A stretch of DNA of 64,000 nt. Source: Dirofilaria immitis (lineage: Eukaryota > Nematoda > Chromadorea > Rhabditida > Onchocercidae). Position numbers and translations under genes: made by a program. The notes beneath the pieces are model-generated. The model had not been told where the DNA came from. It saw only the letters and a list, made by a program, of their open reading frames with translations, and searched no databases. The stretch is taken from positions 9,843,501 through 9,907,500 of the forward strand of contig JAKNDB010000068.1 in assembly GCA_024305405.1 (NCBI GenBank). The letters run 5' to 3'. Shown one piece after another: positions 37,115-64,000 of the stretch (its first letter is position 1; every line of letters begins with the position of its first letter).

Positions 37115-37918
37115 AACATCTGCAAATTCTTCAGTTGGACAAACAGCCATCACTAAACAATTTCAAATCATAAATTCACTAATAAAACATGAGTATCTCG
37201 AATTGAGGAAGGTCAGTACGTGATAAAGCACTAAATAAAAGTTCTCAAGATAAAAATTGCAAAAGAGACGTCCCAAATCTTCCACCTGTCAAATCAATAT
37301 TGTATAGATCTAATTAACATTGTATCAACAGCCAAAACAGAATATACTCATATTATGGAGATGATATCAGTAGAACATATATAAGAGAACAGTTGGCACA
37401 GCTGTCTAAGACAGATAGATTAGTTTTCTGTCAAATCCCAACACTATTTCAGATGTATCTGACATTCCTGGAAATTCCAAACAAACAATCTAGTAGTCTC
37501 ACTGCATCATCTTAACCTGGCTCTCTAATTTAAAAATAATTTAGTGAATGGACTTTAAAAATGATTTAATAATAAAATATACAGGTCAATCAGTACTGTA
37601 GTAATAAATAAAGTTAAAGATTACTTCATATCCCTACTCCCAGCTCGTGATAACTTATCAGTCACTTGATATTCGGCAATGTTCGAACAAATCATTGCAA
37701 AGTCTGTAATAGCTAAGTGAATCGAAACCTACTAATAAGACTATTATGCAAACCTTCAAAAATTATAAAGAAGGTCCAGGGGTGTCGGCATATTCCTTGG
37801 TCCGGGTGAAATGGAAATAGGGTTTTAGTAAAGTGGTCTATGAATGAAAGGAGACGTCTTTAATGCCAATAATTACGTATAATTTATAAGTTATCATTTT
37901 AGGGGATCATTCGTTTTC
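37115..37918. promoter_or_regulatory. Divergent promoter region, CCDC47 / GCN1
   Basis: About 800 bases between divergent starts. The GCN1 acceptor TTATCATTTTAG ends at 37902; the CCDC47 acceptor is at 37120-37122 (-). No coding signal lies between. Confidence 0.5.
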
Positions 37919-55241
<17,323 letters not shown>

Positions 55242-57090
55242 AATTTAGCCTTGACTATTTTATGTCTTTAAGTTCCTTTTATTTCTGCTGAAGGTCCAGA
55301 AACTTGGACGTTACTTTTGATCCTTACTTGTTATTGTTGACTGATGTTGTTATTCTTCTCTTAATAAATATTGAATTATTTGGTACTCAATCTGTTTAAC
55401 TTTTATTACTTATCCAACAGCGTGCTTGGATTTTTAATTGAAGTTTGAATTTAGTGAAAATTAAAGATTTCTATCCTATATTTTATCCAAAAAATTTCTT
55501 CACTATTTCTACTTTATTCATAAAATTAGAAAAATACGGTTCTTTATACATCATTCATATGTCTAATTTCTCATTTTTTCCTCTCGTACTTGAACGAACA
55601 GAAAAGATTTTCAGTATCAATAGACATTATTTTTGAATAAGAAACTAGCGTTAATACCATATACTTCTTCTGAAGTAATATTAAAAAGTCTGTTGTCTTT
55701 AAAGACTTTCTTGGTCATGGAATCTACTAATTAGTGGCTGTCGAAATGGGCCTAAAACTTTTTGCTGTTACAATTTCTTCAATTTTTATGTCATTATCAC
55801 ATTAACAAACGCTTTTGTTATCGGAACTCTTTTGATTTGTGATATCATAAATCTTCATCTAAATTAAATTTTCCGTACTTAGTCACTTTTCGAAGGACGA
55901 AATGACGGGAAATGTCTTTACTACCATTCATCCCTTGAAATTAAACTTTTTGAAATAAATTTCACTTTACTAATGAAACTAATACCTTCCTTAGAAAAGG
56001 ATTTTCGTTTCTAAAAATATATTAATTACTGGTTGCGATTCATTTAATTTACAATTCAGGTTTGGGCAGTTCAACTTTATCATTCTTAATCATCTTTTCC
56101 AAAGATTTTTAGAAAATGAACACCTTTATTATAATCTTTGTTAATATATCAAAGAAAATATGAGTGAAATATTAGATGTGATGAGCATGATGTCGAATGT
56201 TTAGTATGCACGGTTTTTACAAAATACATTTTTTTAAAATTATTTTCGAATCTTCTAATATGTCAATTTGCATTTGTAAATGAATGGTTTAAAAAAAAAG
56301 TATGTCGTACATTTGATGATCGTTTCATCTGATGAGAATTCTATTGATGATTGCTACTGACCATCCAGCAAAGACAGTGATACAATTGTTCGCAAAATCA
56401 ATCCTCCTTTATCTACTTTAAACTAACTAACATATGCTACATATAAATGTAATTTATAAATTTTTAATGCTTTGTTATTTTTAATCTTATTTAATTAGAT
56501 GTGACGTCATATTAATTAAACAAGCGATTGCACATTACCAAAGTTTCTGAAAGGATTCATCTTTATCTTGCCATCAGGTCATTAGCACTAAATTCATCAG
56601 GAACTCTTCACATGCACAAATATTAAAACATGTTTAAAAATTATAGAAAAGAGTCGTTAAAGCTACTATCAGTACTTGTAAGATAATTATTCATGTCGTG
56701 AACAACTCTGTTAAATTATCTGTAAGCAGAAAAAATTTTTCTAGAAGTTTATTTATTTCAAATGAAATAATAATTATTGTTAAGAATTTGAAGTGAAGCA
56801 TAAAGAATTTTTCATGGAGGTAGGATCATGAGATGAGACTTTATTTTTAAAAAAATGATTTAACGAATGTTTTTTGATCTAGTGAATATAAACGACGATG
56901 ATGATGCAAAATAGATCTCATTGTTGTTGAATATTTTTATCTTATTTGATTTCATGGTTACTGATCCAAGCACATCATAATTACGTACTATCATATATTG
57001 TTTATTATTATTTTTGAATATCTGAAGAAATGCAATGCAACTGATTATTATTAGACTTAATATTAATTTCACGGAAAAATATTTTATTTA

Positions 57091-57138
57091 AAGTTTCATA
57101 TGCTCTCTATTGAAAAGTTTCATATGTTTTCTATTGAA
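57091..57138. repeat. 24-bp tandem duplication, imperfect
   Basis: Two adjacent copies of AAGTTTCATATG(C/T)T(C/T)TCTATTGAA-like sequence differ at two positions. Confidence 0.85.
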
Positions 57139-57308
57139 AAGAAATCTCGGATTGCTTTCAATGTTCATGTACTTACAATAAATGAAATATATTTAATTCG
57201 AAAATGTCCAATATATTCTTAACTTATCCTTCCTTCAGAACATCTACTATGTGTATATGTTAGCTTAAATTTATTAATAATGAGAAAGGATGGTTAGGCT
57301 TTCCTTTA

Positions 57309-57506
57309 ATGTATTTTTTAATTAACAAAACAGAATGCCAATATAAAGGCTTTAGAAAAGATAAAGATCTCAATTTAGTTCGCAAAAGTATCGTTGAAAA
57401 ATGGAAAACGGCCGCAAGCATGATAGCGAAATTGATCTTTCATAAACTGTCGATTGATGACAAAAAAATTGAAGTTTCGGATAGAGATTTCAGATATATC
57501 GGATAA
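57309..57506 (+). CDS. Orphan ORF, 65 codons, lysine-rich
   Basis: ATG to TAA with coding-like, charged composition (LVRKSIVEKWKTAASMIAKL). No family was recognised and no splice partners are evident. It may be a fragment of an older gene or chance. Confidence 0.2.
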   Translation: MYFLINKTECQYKGFRKDKDLNLVRKSIVEKWKTAASMIAKLIFHKLSIDDKKIEVSDRDFRYIG

Positions 57507-57879
57507 AAATACAGTCCTAAAATTTGCAAAGTTTTTTTCAGAAGTTTATTAATTTGATGCCACTATTTCTTGAAGAGAATTTCACTTCCTTCTAACTGAA
57601 GCCTCAATTGCTTCTATTATATGGAACTAAAAAGATTGCTGCATTATACTTTTTATAATTTTAAGAAAAATAGAAAGTCATTAAGTGAATTTTTTGTAAC
57701 TCAAAGAGGGACTCACTTATTCCTTGCATGACCATAATTGATTTAACTAAATTAATAATGCAATGATGCTTTTTGTTTATGGAACTATTACATTCTTAGT
57801 TATAGTATGGCGAAAATAAATATGGTGAAGCAAAAATTATGAAATATAAATAACTGTCATAAATGTTACATATAATAAA

Positions 57880-58320
57880 TATCAGAAATGTCTGAAAAGA
57901 AAGCAAAATAATTGGAAAATCAGAAATTAAAAATAGAATGCCAAATACTTATTAAACGTAATGTATTATATAGAACTGAAATACTGTAACTAACAAACGA
58001 AAGGTAATCAAAAATATTGATTGTCAGAGTTTTTTCTCCATAAAAACTCTGACAAGATATATGAGAAATTGGAGAAGAATAAATATGATATAAATTGCAA
58101 ATGTGATGATCAATTTGCAGTGTTAAATATAGCTGTCAAGAATGGTAAAGTTTTTATAGAAAAAAAAGAAGAATTAACATTAGTGATTAAGAAATAAAGA
58201 AGTGAGCTTCGTGACATTTTTCATGCTGTATACGACCATACAGAAGAAGTTGAAATTCTTTCGGAATAAGAGGAATGGTTAACGTATCAAATAAGTATGA
58301 ATACATTGCTCGTATTAGTC
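57880..58320 (+). pseudogene. Possible decayed coding fragment
   Basis: Several short, dense, charged open stretches follow each other but are separated by stops and frame changes: MSEKKAK near 57888, then DDQFAVLNIAVKNGKVF near 58110, then SELRDIFHAVYDHTEEVEIL near 58202. The middle part faintly recalls an ankyrin-type helix pair, which I would not press. It could be a dead gene, or a live one with base errors like its neighbours. Function not assigned. Confidence 0.25.
58021..58055. repeat. Perfect 14-bp hairpin with 7-base loop
   Basis: The arm TTGTCAGAGTTTTT (58021-58034) pairs exactly with 58042-58055, leaving a 7-base loop. It sits at the start of the coding-like text described at 57880-58320. 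The A/T end of the stem resembles a terminator-like hairpin, but in a eukaryotic context its role is unknown. Confidence 0.9.
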
Positions 58321-59945
58321 AGCTGTTGCTGACAATGAAAATGTAGTAAGGATATTGATAAGAGGTCTGCTTAGTGATAGGTAACAGTATCGGAGTATTA
58401 AAACTTTTAGTTCAATTAATTTAAAATAGTAAACAAAGGCAATCAACAAAAACAACTGGATGATAAATATGAATTGATTGAATATACTTATTGTTACTTT
58501 GTTACTTTGTAACAATAAACATATTAACGCTGTTGAGAGAGATATATTTGATAATTTAATATTTCTTCATATATTAAGATATATGTAATTTGGAAAAAGA
58601 GGATCACAAATAGTAGAATAAAGAATTGATAAGTTTTGTTAGAAATTCCAGGATTTTACGTGTGGGGATCATGAAGATCATATTTAATTTTTTCTTTTTT
58701 CCGAAGACAGAAATAAAAATATCTCATTTAGAAGGTAATAATATATAATGGAAAGAGGCCGCATGAAAAAGTATGCGCATTTGTTATGAAATAAAAATTA
58801 AAAATTTGTTTCTTTTTTTTTGAAATTGGGTCAAACAGTTATTAATTTGTACAAAGCTAGAAATCACTGTTACTCAATCAGGATAAATTTTTTCAAGTAT
58901 TTTCGCTTTAAACCCATTCGTCTGGAAGATTTGCGCTGATCAACTAACACTCATTCTCGATTTTACATAAATTAATAGTTGCTTAATTTAAATTAAAAAA
59001 AAATTGCGTGAATAAAAAAGTTATGAAAGCAGTAAGATATGATCTTTAGCATATGGAGTTTGGAACTGAAAGTAAAATGTTCGATTTTTTAAAAACGGAG
59101 AAGATTCAGTTATCGTTTGAAATTTTCCTAATGTTGGAATCATTTATTTGCGATGTTTCAAACTCTTTATTCTTTATTCTTGAATACGACCAAGAATTTC
59201 TTATCTGACAATGGCTGAGTGACTCACTCATTTAACTATCAGCTAAGGATGATCTATTGTTCTAGCAGATAATGTCATCAAATCATATAGGATGTTTTAT
59301 ACTCTAAAATTTTTTAACCCTTCGCATTATTTTAAATTGTTGCTAATTCGGATTTGAAATCTACATAATTCCAAAAATTAATTACATCAATTTCAATTAA
59401 ATTTCATATAAAACTTGGAAAAAGAATAACAAGTATATTAGGGGAATAGAACTCCTATTTTCTGAAAGGAATATTCCTCTACGATCATCAGACATTTCTT
59501 CCTAATCTTTAAACAATCGTATCTTTCCTGATTAAGAAATGTTCTCGAAGAAATCGCAAATGATAACTTCACGAAATAAATTCAAATGAATGGAATGTTT
59601 TATAGAGAGTCAAATTTCAATCCATGTATCATCTCATTTTGTCCATCTGTTCATTGACCTCTTCTTTACTGATCTCTTTTTTATATTGATTTCTTTTTTT
59701 TTTTTCATTCATTCACTTCTTTTAAATAAATCATCTAATTCTTTCATACAAGGATTAAATATCTGGAAATTCATGTCTCTACAAATTTGAAAAGTTTTTA
59801 AGGATGATTTTCTTTCTACCTACATCTTAGCCGACATATTATAGTGCTCGAACTTACAATAAATACTTTCTGTGCTATTTCCACAACATACAATAATATG
59901 AAAAGCATATATGACGTCATGAAAATGATGAGAATGTGGGCGATT

Positions 59946-60017
59946 GACCCTGTGGCCTAATGGACAAGGCATCTGACTTCTAATCAGGGATTGCAGGTTC
60001 GAGTCCTGCCAGGGTCG
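59946..60017 (+). tRNA. tRNA-Arg (anticodon UCU)
   Basis: A 72-base cloverleaf without intron. The acceptor stem GACCCTG pairs with CAGGGTC. The anticodon stem CTGA/TCAG encloses loop CTTCTAA, giving anticodon TCT, which reads AGA. The B box GGTTCGAGTCC is intact, and the T-stem GCAGG pairs with CCTGC. CCA is not encoded. A short T run follows as a Pol III terminator. Confidence 0.95.
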
Positions 60018-61400
60018 TTTAGTATGCTACTCATAGACGACTGTTGTCGCCGCGTATTTTATTACTGTTGATAATAATAGCATAATATGATTGCTAATTT
60101 CGATAGTTTCTTATTATCAGCGATTTTGAATGACAGGCTGTTTTCTTTAAAAAAAAAAAGTGAAAAAAGATTGGAATTCGAATCATTTCCGCAGAATCTC
60201 GAAATGCTTGTTAAACGTCATATTATTAATTTTTAAGTTATCTAAATTTTTTTCAAGTTATCTGAAAAAATATGACACAGGAATTATAATATGCTAAAGG
60301 ATGATTTTTTCGACAAACCGATATAGCAAGCATTTCAGTAGATGACAAGAAAAAAGTATGTCGTCGAACCAAAGCTATAAGATTCATCTGATTATTAATT
60401 TTCTTACTTCTTCGACCGAATTTCTATCATCCTTTGACCTCCTTCTTATCTCATCTTCCTCTGTTCTTTTATCTTTATGACGTAAATCAACAGCACGAAG
60501 AAATGGGTGTCATCTCACTTTCGTCTTGTCCCGTGCCTACGTTGCATTATTTTCCATTCGATCTCTTACACATTTCTTCATCGAAATGATTTATTCAATT
60601 CTTTCCGTTTGCCTTCGCATCTCACTTACCTGTCTGCAGAATCTTTGCAAGTATTTCACGTTAACATTATGCGGTATAACAACGTGTTTTTTCCACGTCC
60701 ATTGCAATTATCGCTTTTCACATCTTTCCAATCACGGCTTTCATGCATGTATGTAAATATCACTCTAGGTATATATATATATACACCAGAACCAAAGGCA
60801 ATCTTTTAATCTTCTCATCAATTTGATCGGATCGAATTGCAAGAGTTTACAAAAGTCAAACAGGTGTTTTTCACCAGTATTGCAATAATTTTAATGAAAT
60901 CTTTTTGTTTCAAAATCTTCGTTAACATTTTCAAAACATTATGCAAAGATCATTATCATAACAATTCATTCCCTTTCAATGTTTCTGTTTTTGATTTTTC
61001 ATATTTCTTTCAATTATACTTCATTATACTTCGAATTCTTAAGGGCAATTCTACCAATAATGTTGAAGGTTTTTTAAAATTCTTTTATCTATCAATTTCT
61101 CAAAAAAAAAGATGAAATCTGAAGACATTCTTGATAAATGTAAAGAGTAAATCTGATTCTTCTGATATTCAATAAATTAAATAAATTTTTGATAATCGAA
61201 ATTAAAAACATGATAAAAAATAATTTCGTTATATGTCTATTTATCATTGAATCAGTAACCGAAGAACTACTCCGAAAGTTTCAAGTTAAACATGCAGTAA
61301 TATATCATATTATTTCCTGATTGCTGAATGATCTCAAATATTGCAAATCCAAAAAGTATTTATTCTGTTATTCAATATTTTATTTCTATTATAGTGATAT
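60018..61400. other. Intergenic region before the right-edge gene
   Basis: No supported gene. A long open stretch at about 60510-60810 on the plus strand lacks a convincing start, splice context or protein-like composition. A short TA microsatellite is at about 60771-60782. An ATTATAG acceptor at 61394 precedes the next gene start. Confidence 0.5.
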
Positions 61401-63890
61401 ATGCTTACCTTATCGGTGCTTGTAACATTATTGGCGGTCGTCATTGTAGACAGCCTAATATTGTACTACCCTGTTTATCCGAATTATATTGCGCCCAAAT
61501 ATCTGCGAAATTTCGAGAGAAACACTCCACCGAGGTCTGTAATAGTAATTATATTCTGCTATTTTGAGAAAAAAAGAAATTTTTTATGAATCGATTTTTT
61601 GAATTATAATTTGGATTATCATAATGTTGAAGACATAAAATATGACGCGTTTCTGCTCAGAATTTCACTTTTTACAAAAATGAAAGAATTTTTAAAATTT
61701 TTATGATTTTCAGAGTTTTTGCCAGAGATCCGGATATACCATCTTCCGGTATAGTGTATCTCAAAAAAATTTACAGGCAAGCCTTCCTAATCTTCAAGGT
61801 ACGGAGATAGAAACTTTTTATTTTTTCAATCATAAATAATTTAGTAGTATCAGTCGTCGTTTACAAAACAAATAAATTTATTATGCATAATCTTCTTTTT
61901 CAATATTCGTTGATAAAGCGTTTTTCATTTACAAATAAACTTATTGACTTTCATTTGCAAGCTTTCAATTTTCATGTCTTTTGTAACGTTCTTAAGATTA
62001 AACTCGAACAAAAACTTTTTTACAAACTGCATATGACAGTTGTTTAGAAAAATCTGAAATTTCAACCCTTTCCTTTCCCAAAAAGTTCAGATTTTGAATC
62101 CGAAATTGATCTCATGCATCTGCTGCTTGTTTTTCTTTTTTTTTTTTTTCTGTGGAAGAAAGGAAATCAAATTACTTTTAAACATTTGCAATGCTCATCA
62201 ATTGCTGGGCTCCATGATCATGGGAAAAGAACATAATTATGGAAATTTGTTGCAGATGAATTAAATTTGGAGAAAAGTATCGATCGACAGATGCTCAATT
62301 TCAATCGAAGTAAGACTGGACAACAAAAATGGAAGCAGTTAATGAAGCTAGTGTTACTGCAAACAGCAGGGTAATCGATCAACTTTTTGGTTAAAAACTA
62401 TTTGAAATAATTTTAAGTTTCCGCTCATTTTGAATTTGAGTTGTATTTGTTCTCATAAAGCAAAATCATCTAATTTGTATGAGATAAACATTTTTATTTT
62501 ATTTTATAACTATTGTAAATTAAGTATTATTTCTTCCACCTCTTCTGCCATCAAAATAGAAGAAAAAAATACTCGAGTTGCTCACTAAATTTTATATCAT
62601 TTTTTATAATTAAAACAGCACTTAATATAATTTAAAATGATTCAAAAAGCCATTTAATTGATCATTCGCTTTCATCTTATTGTTCATTCATTTCGCCTCA
62701 AGGCAAATGAAAGATTAAGTAGACATTTCATACGTTTTGATGGCGAATCCAATTCTCTAAACAATGAAGTACTAGAATTTAATGGTAATGAAACAAATAA
62801 TTATTGTGACTCTAATTAACTATCTTATGGTGAAGTTTATTTATTCAACGATGTGATATCATATCATCACATCATGCAATTAAGAATGCCAGATATATAT
62901 GATATTGTACAAATGAAGTGAAAATTATAAAAAAGCAATGATTTAAAAGTTAAAATACATTCTCTGATTTATATCATTTTCTTTCAGGACATCTCAGAGA
63001 AACTATCTCTATTTCCAATTAAATCAGTACAACTTCAAGTTAGTACTACTTCTGCTGTTGCTGCTGCTGGCGTAAATTCAACATCATCGCAGGTAAGTTT
63101 TTATAGTATATGCTACAAATTAACAGAAAAAATTTAATTGAAATCTAGAAAAAGTAGATGAAAAATGAAAGTGAAACAAGATTTCCTATAATACGCAAAA
63201 AGTGCAGCTAAAAATGAAATAAAAGGCTGTGAATAGAAGAATCTAATATTATAATTCACTCCAGCAATCGGGGAATAAATCAATTCGATATTTTGTTATT
63301 TTCGATCCCAAATCGAAGCAATTCGTGACAAGCAATGAGCCAAAATCATCAAAATGGAATGAAAACGATATTGGTTCAGTTTCTGGCCAACCTTTAACCT
63401 ACTCGGGATTATTTGCTTTTATTCTTTGCATAAAATCTGTTCATGCGATGTTGAAATAATCATTGCGAAGCAGTATAAAGCTTGGGTCATTTGTTTCAAA
63501 GAAAACTTTCAATAATCTGATAAGTATAATGTGTACATTAGATGGTCAACGAAAATAATCATGGACTTATGAGACGACTTAGTATTTTCTGATTTTTAAC
63601 TGTATGGAAGATAAAGAAAGAAATATTTATTAAGTATTGGAAATGTAATTAATAGTTTTAGTTTTAGACGATAAACCTGTATCAAATAAATCTTCAATCG
63701 TACTATCAAAGCCATATTATGAAGGAACTGTACAACTAATCTCGCCTGAAAAAAAGCAAAGGTTGCACTATTCAGTCAGCTCACTGAACTTGAATCAGAT
63801 CAAAGGGTAGAATCTGTCGCAGGACATCCAGTATTTATAATCGACAGTGACGCAATTATCAAGCCATTGGAACTTTTCTCTCTCACTTAA
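61401..63890 (+). CDS. Unrecognised membrane-anchored protein, may continue off-window
   Basis: Exons 61401-61534, 61714-61798, 62256-62370 and later ones. The N-terminus is a signal anchor (SVLVTLLAVVIVDSLILYY) followed by a basic, proline-containing stretch. Exon 2 joins exon 3 only if the A run 61763-61769 is one base short. After 62370 two routes are open. The first adds one base at 62325-62329 and continues through 62703-62784. The second joins directly in phase 2 to the exon starting about 62998, ending in a leucine-rich tail. Further open exons follow: 63265 onward (RYFVIFDPKSKQFV), then 63668 to the stop at 63890 with a frame break at 63749-63755. The family is not recognised, and whether all pieces belong to one gene is not certain. 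Confidence 0.5.
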
Positions 63891-64000
63891 AATAGAATGA
63901 TACATGCGGTAAGAGCTTGCATCATGCATCAACAATTACCAGTTTCTACGGAACTTTCTATTTCAGATATTGAAATGTGAAGTTGGTTATGTTTACATTA

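Larger units (their letters stand above)
55242..59945. other. Gene-poor stretch after GCN1
   Basis: AATAAA occurs about 120 bases past the GCN1 stop. A 24-bp imperfect tandem repeat is at 57091-57138, a 14-bp hairpin at 58021-58055, and coding-like broken text at 57880-58320. The rest is plain AT-rich sequence with no supported gene. Confidence 0.5.

Noticed and set aside
56860..57072. Minus-strand open frame beginning with a signal-peptide-like segment
   Set aside because: It begins with GTG rather than ATG, the remainder is low complexity, and no splice context supports it.
58080..58196. Ankyrin repeat protein of endosymbiont origin
   Set aside because: Only one weak helix-pair-like stretch is visible, without the GxTPLHxA core, so it was kept only as a possible decayed fragment.
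60507..60809. Open stretch of about 100 codons on the plus strand
   Set aside because: No ATG start fits its 5' end, there are no splice signals, and residue composition is that of chance AT-rich sequence.

Overview
This window is AT-rich animal nuclear DNA, most likely from a nematode; a filarial or other spirurid worm is my guess, at low confidence. The evidence is many short GT-AG introns with TTTCAG-type acceptors, and a TTTCAG-like acceptor a few to about 25 bases before the start codon of most genes, as expected for spliced-leader trans-splicing. The protein set is plainly metazoan. No bacterial operon, CRISPR array or intact transposon was seen.

Left block (1.9-14.3 kb): a 16-exon PCF11 homologue (mRNA 3'-end cleavage), the TFIIH subunit GTF2H3 (p34/TFB4), a VKOR-family enzyme on the minus strand, and a 66-aa single-pass membrane protein on the plus strand, divergent from VKOR. 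All four read in frame through every splice junction.

Middle block (14.3-25.7 kb): sparse. The best candidate is an unrecognised hydrophilic, coiled-coil-like gene whose exons nearly all have phase-1 boundaries (18.7-23.8 kb). A few orphan ORFs and a 39-bp direct repeat are also present.

Right block (25.7-55.3 kb): mitochondrial ribosomal protein mL46 (-) divergent from the SWI/SNF subunit SMARCD/BAF60 (+), the tRNA methyltransferase METTL6 (+), the ER translocon factor CCDC47 (-) divergent from the large HEAT-repeat translation regulator GCN1 (+). Then follow a gene-poor stretch with a tRNA-Arg(UCU), and an unrecognised membrane-anchored gene at the right edge.

The main anomaly is a set of at least 16 apparent one-base deletions, all in short A or T runs, that break the frames of the genes right of about 26 kb. 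Restoring one base at each point restores both the conserved protein and the intron phases. No such lesion is needed left of 24 kb. This looks like regional homopolymer under-calling in the assembly rather than gene death. The most interesting biological candidates are a mutually exclusive or poison exon pair in PCF11, repeated phase-2 exon modules in PCF11, the phase-1 coiled-coil-like gene, and two perfect inverted repeats (GCN1 intron; 58.0 kb).
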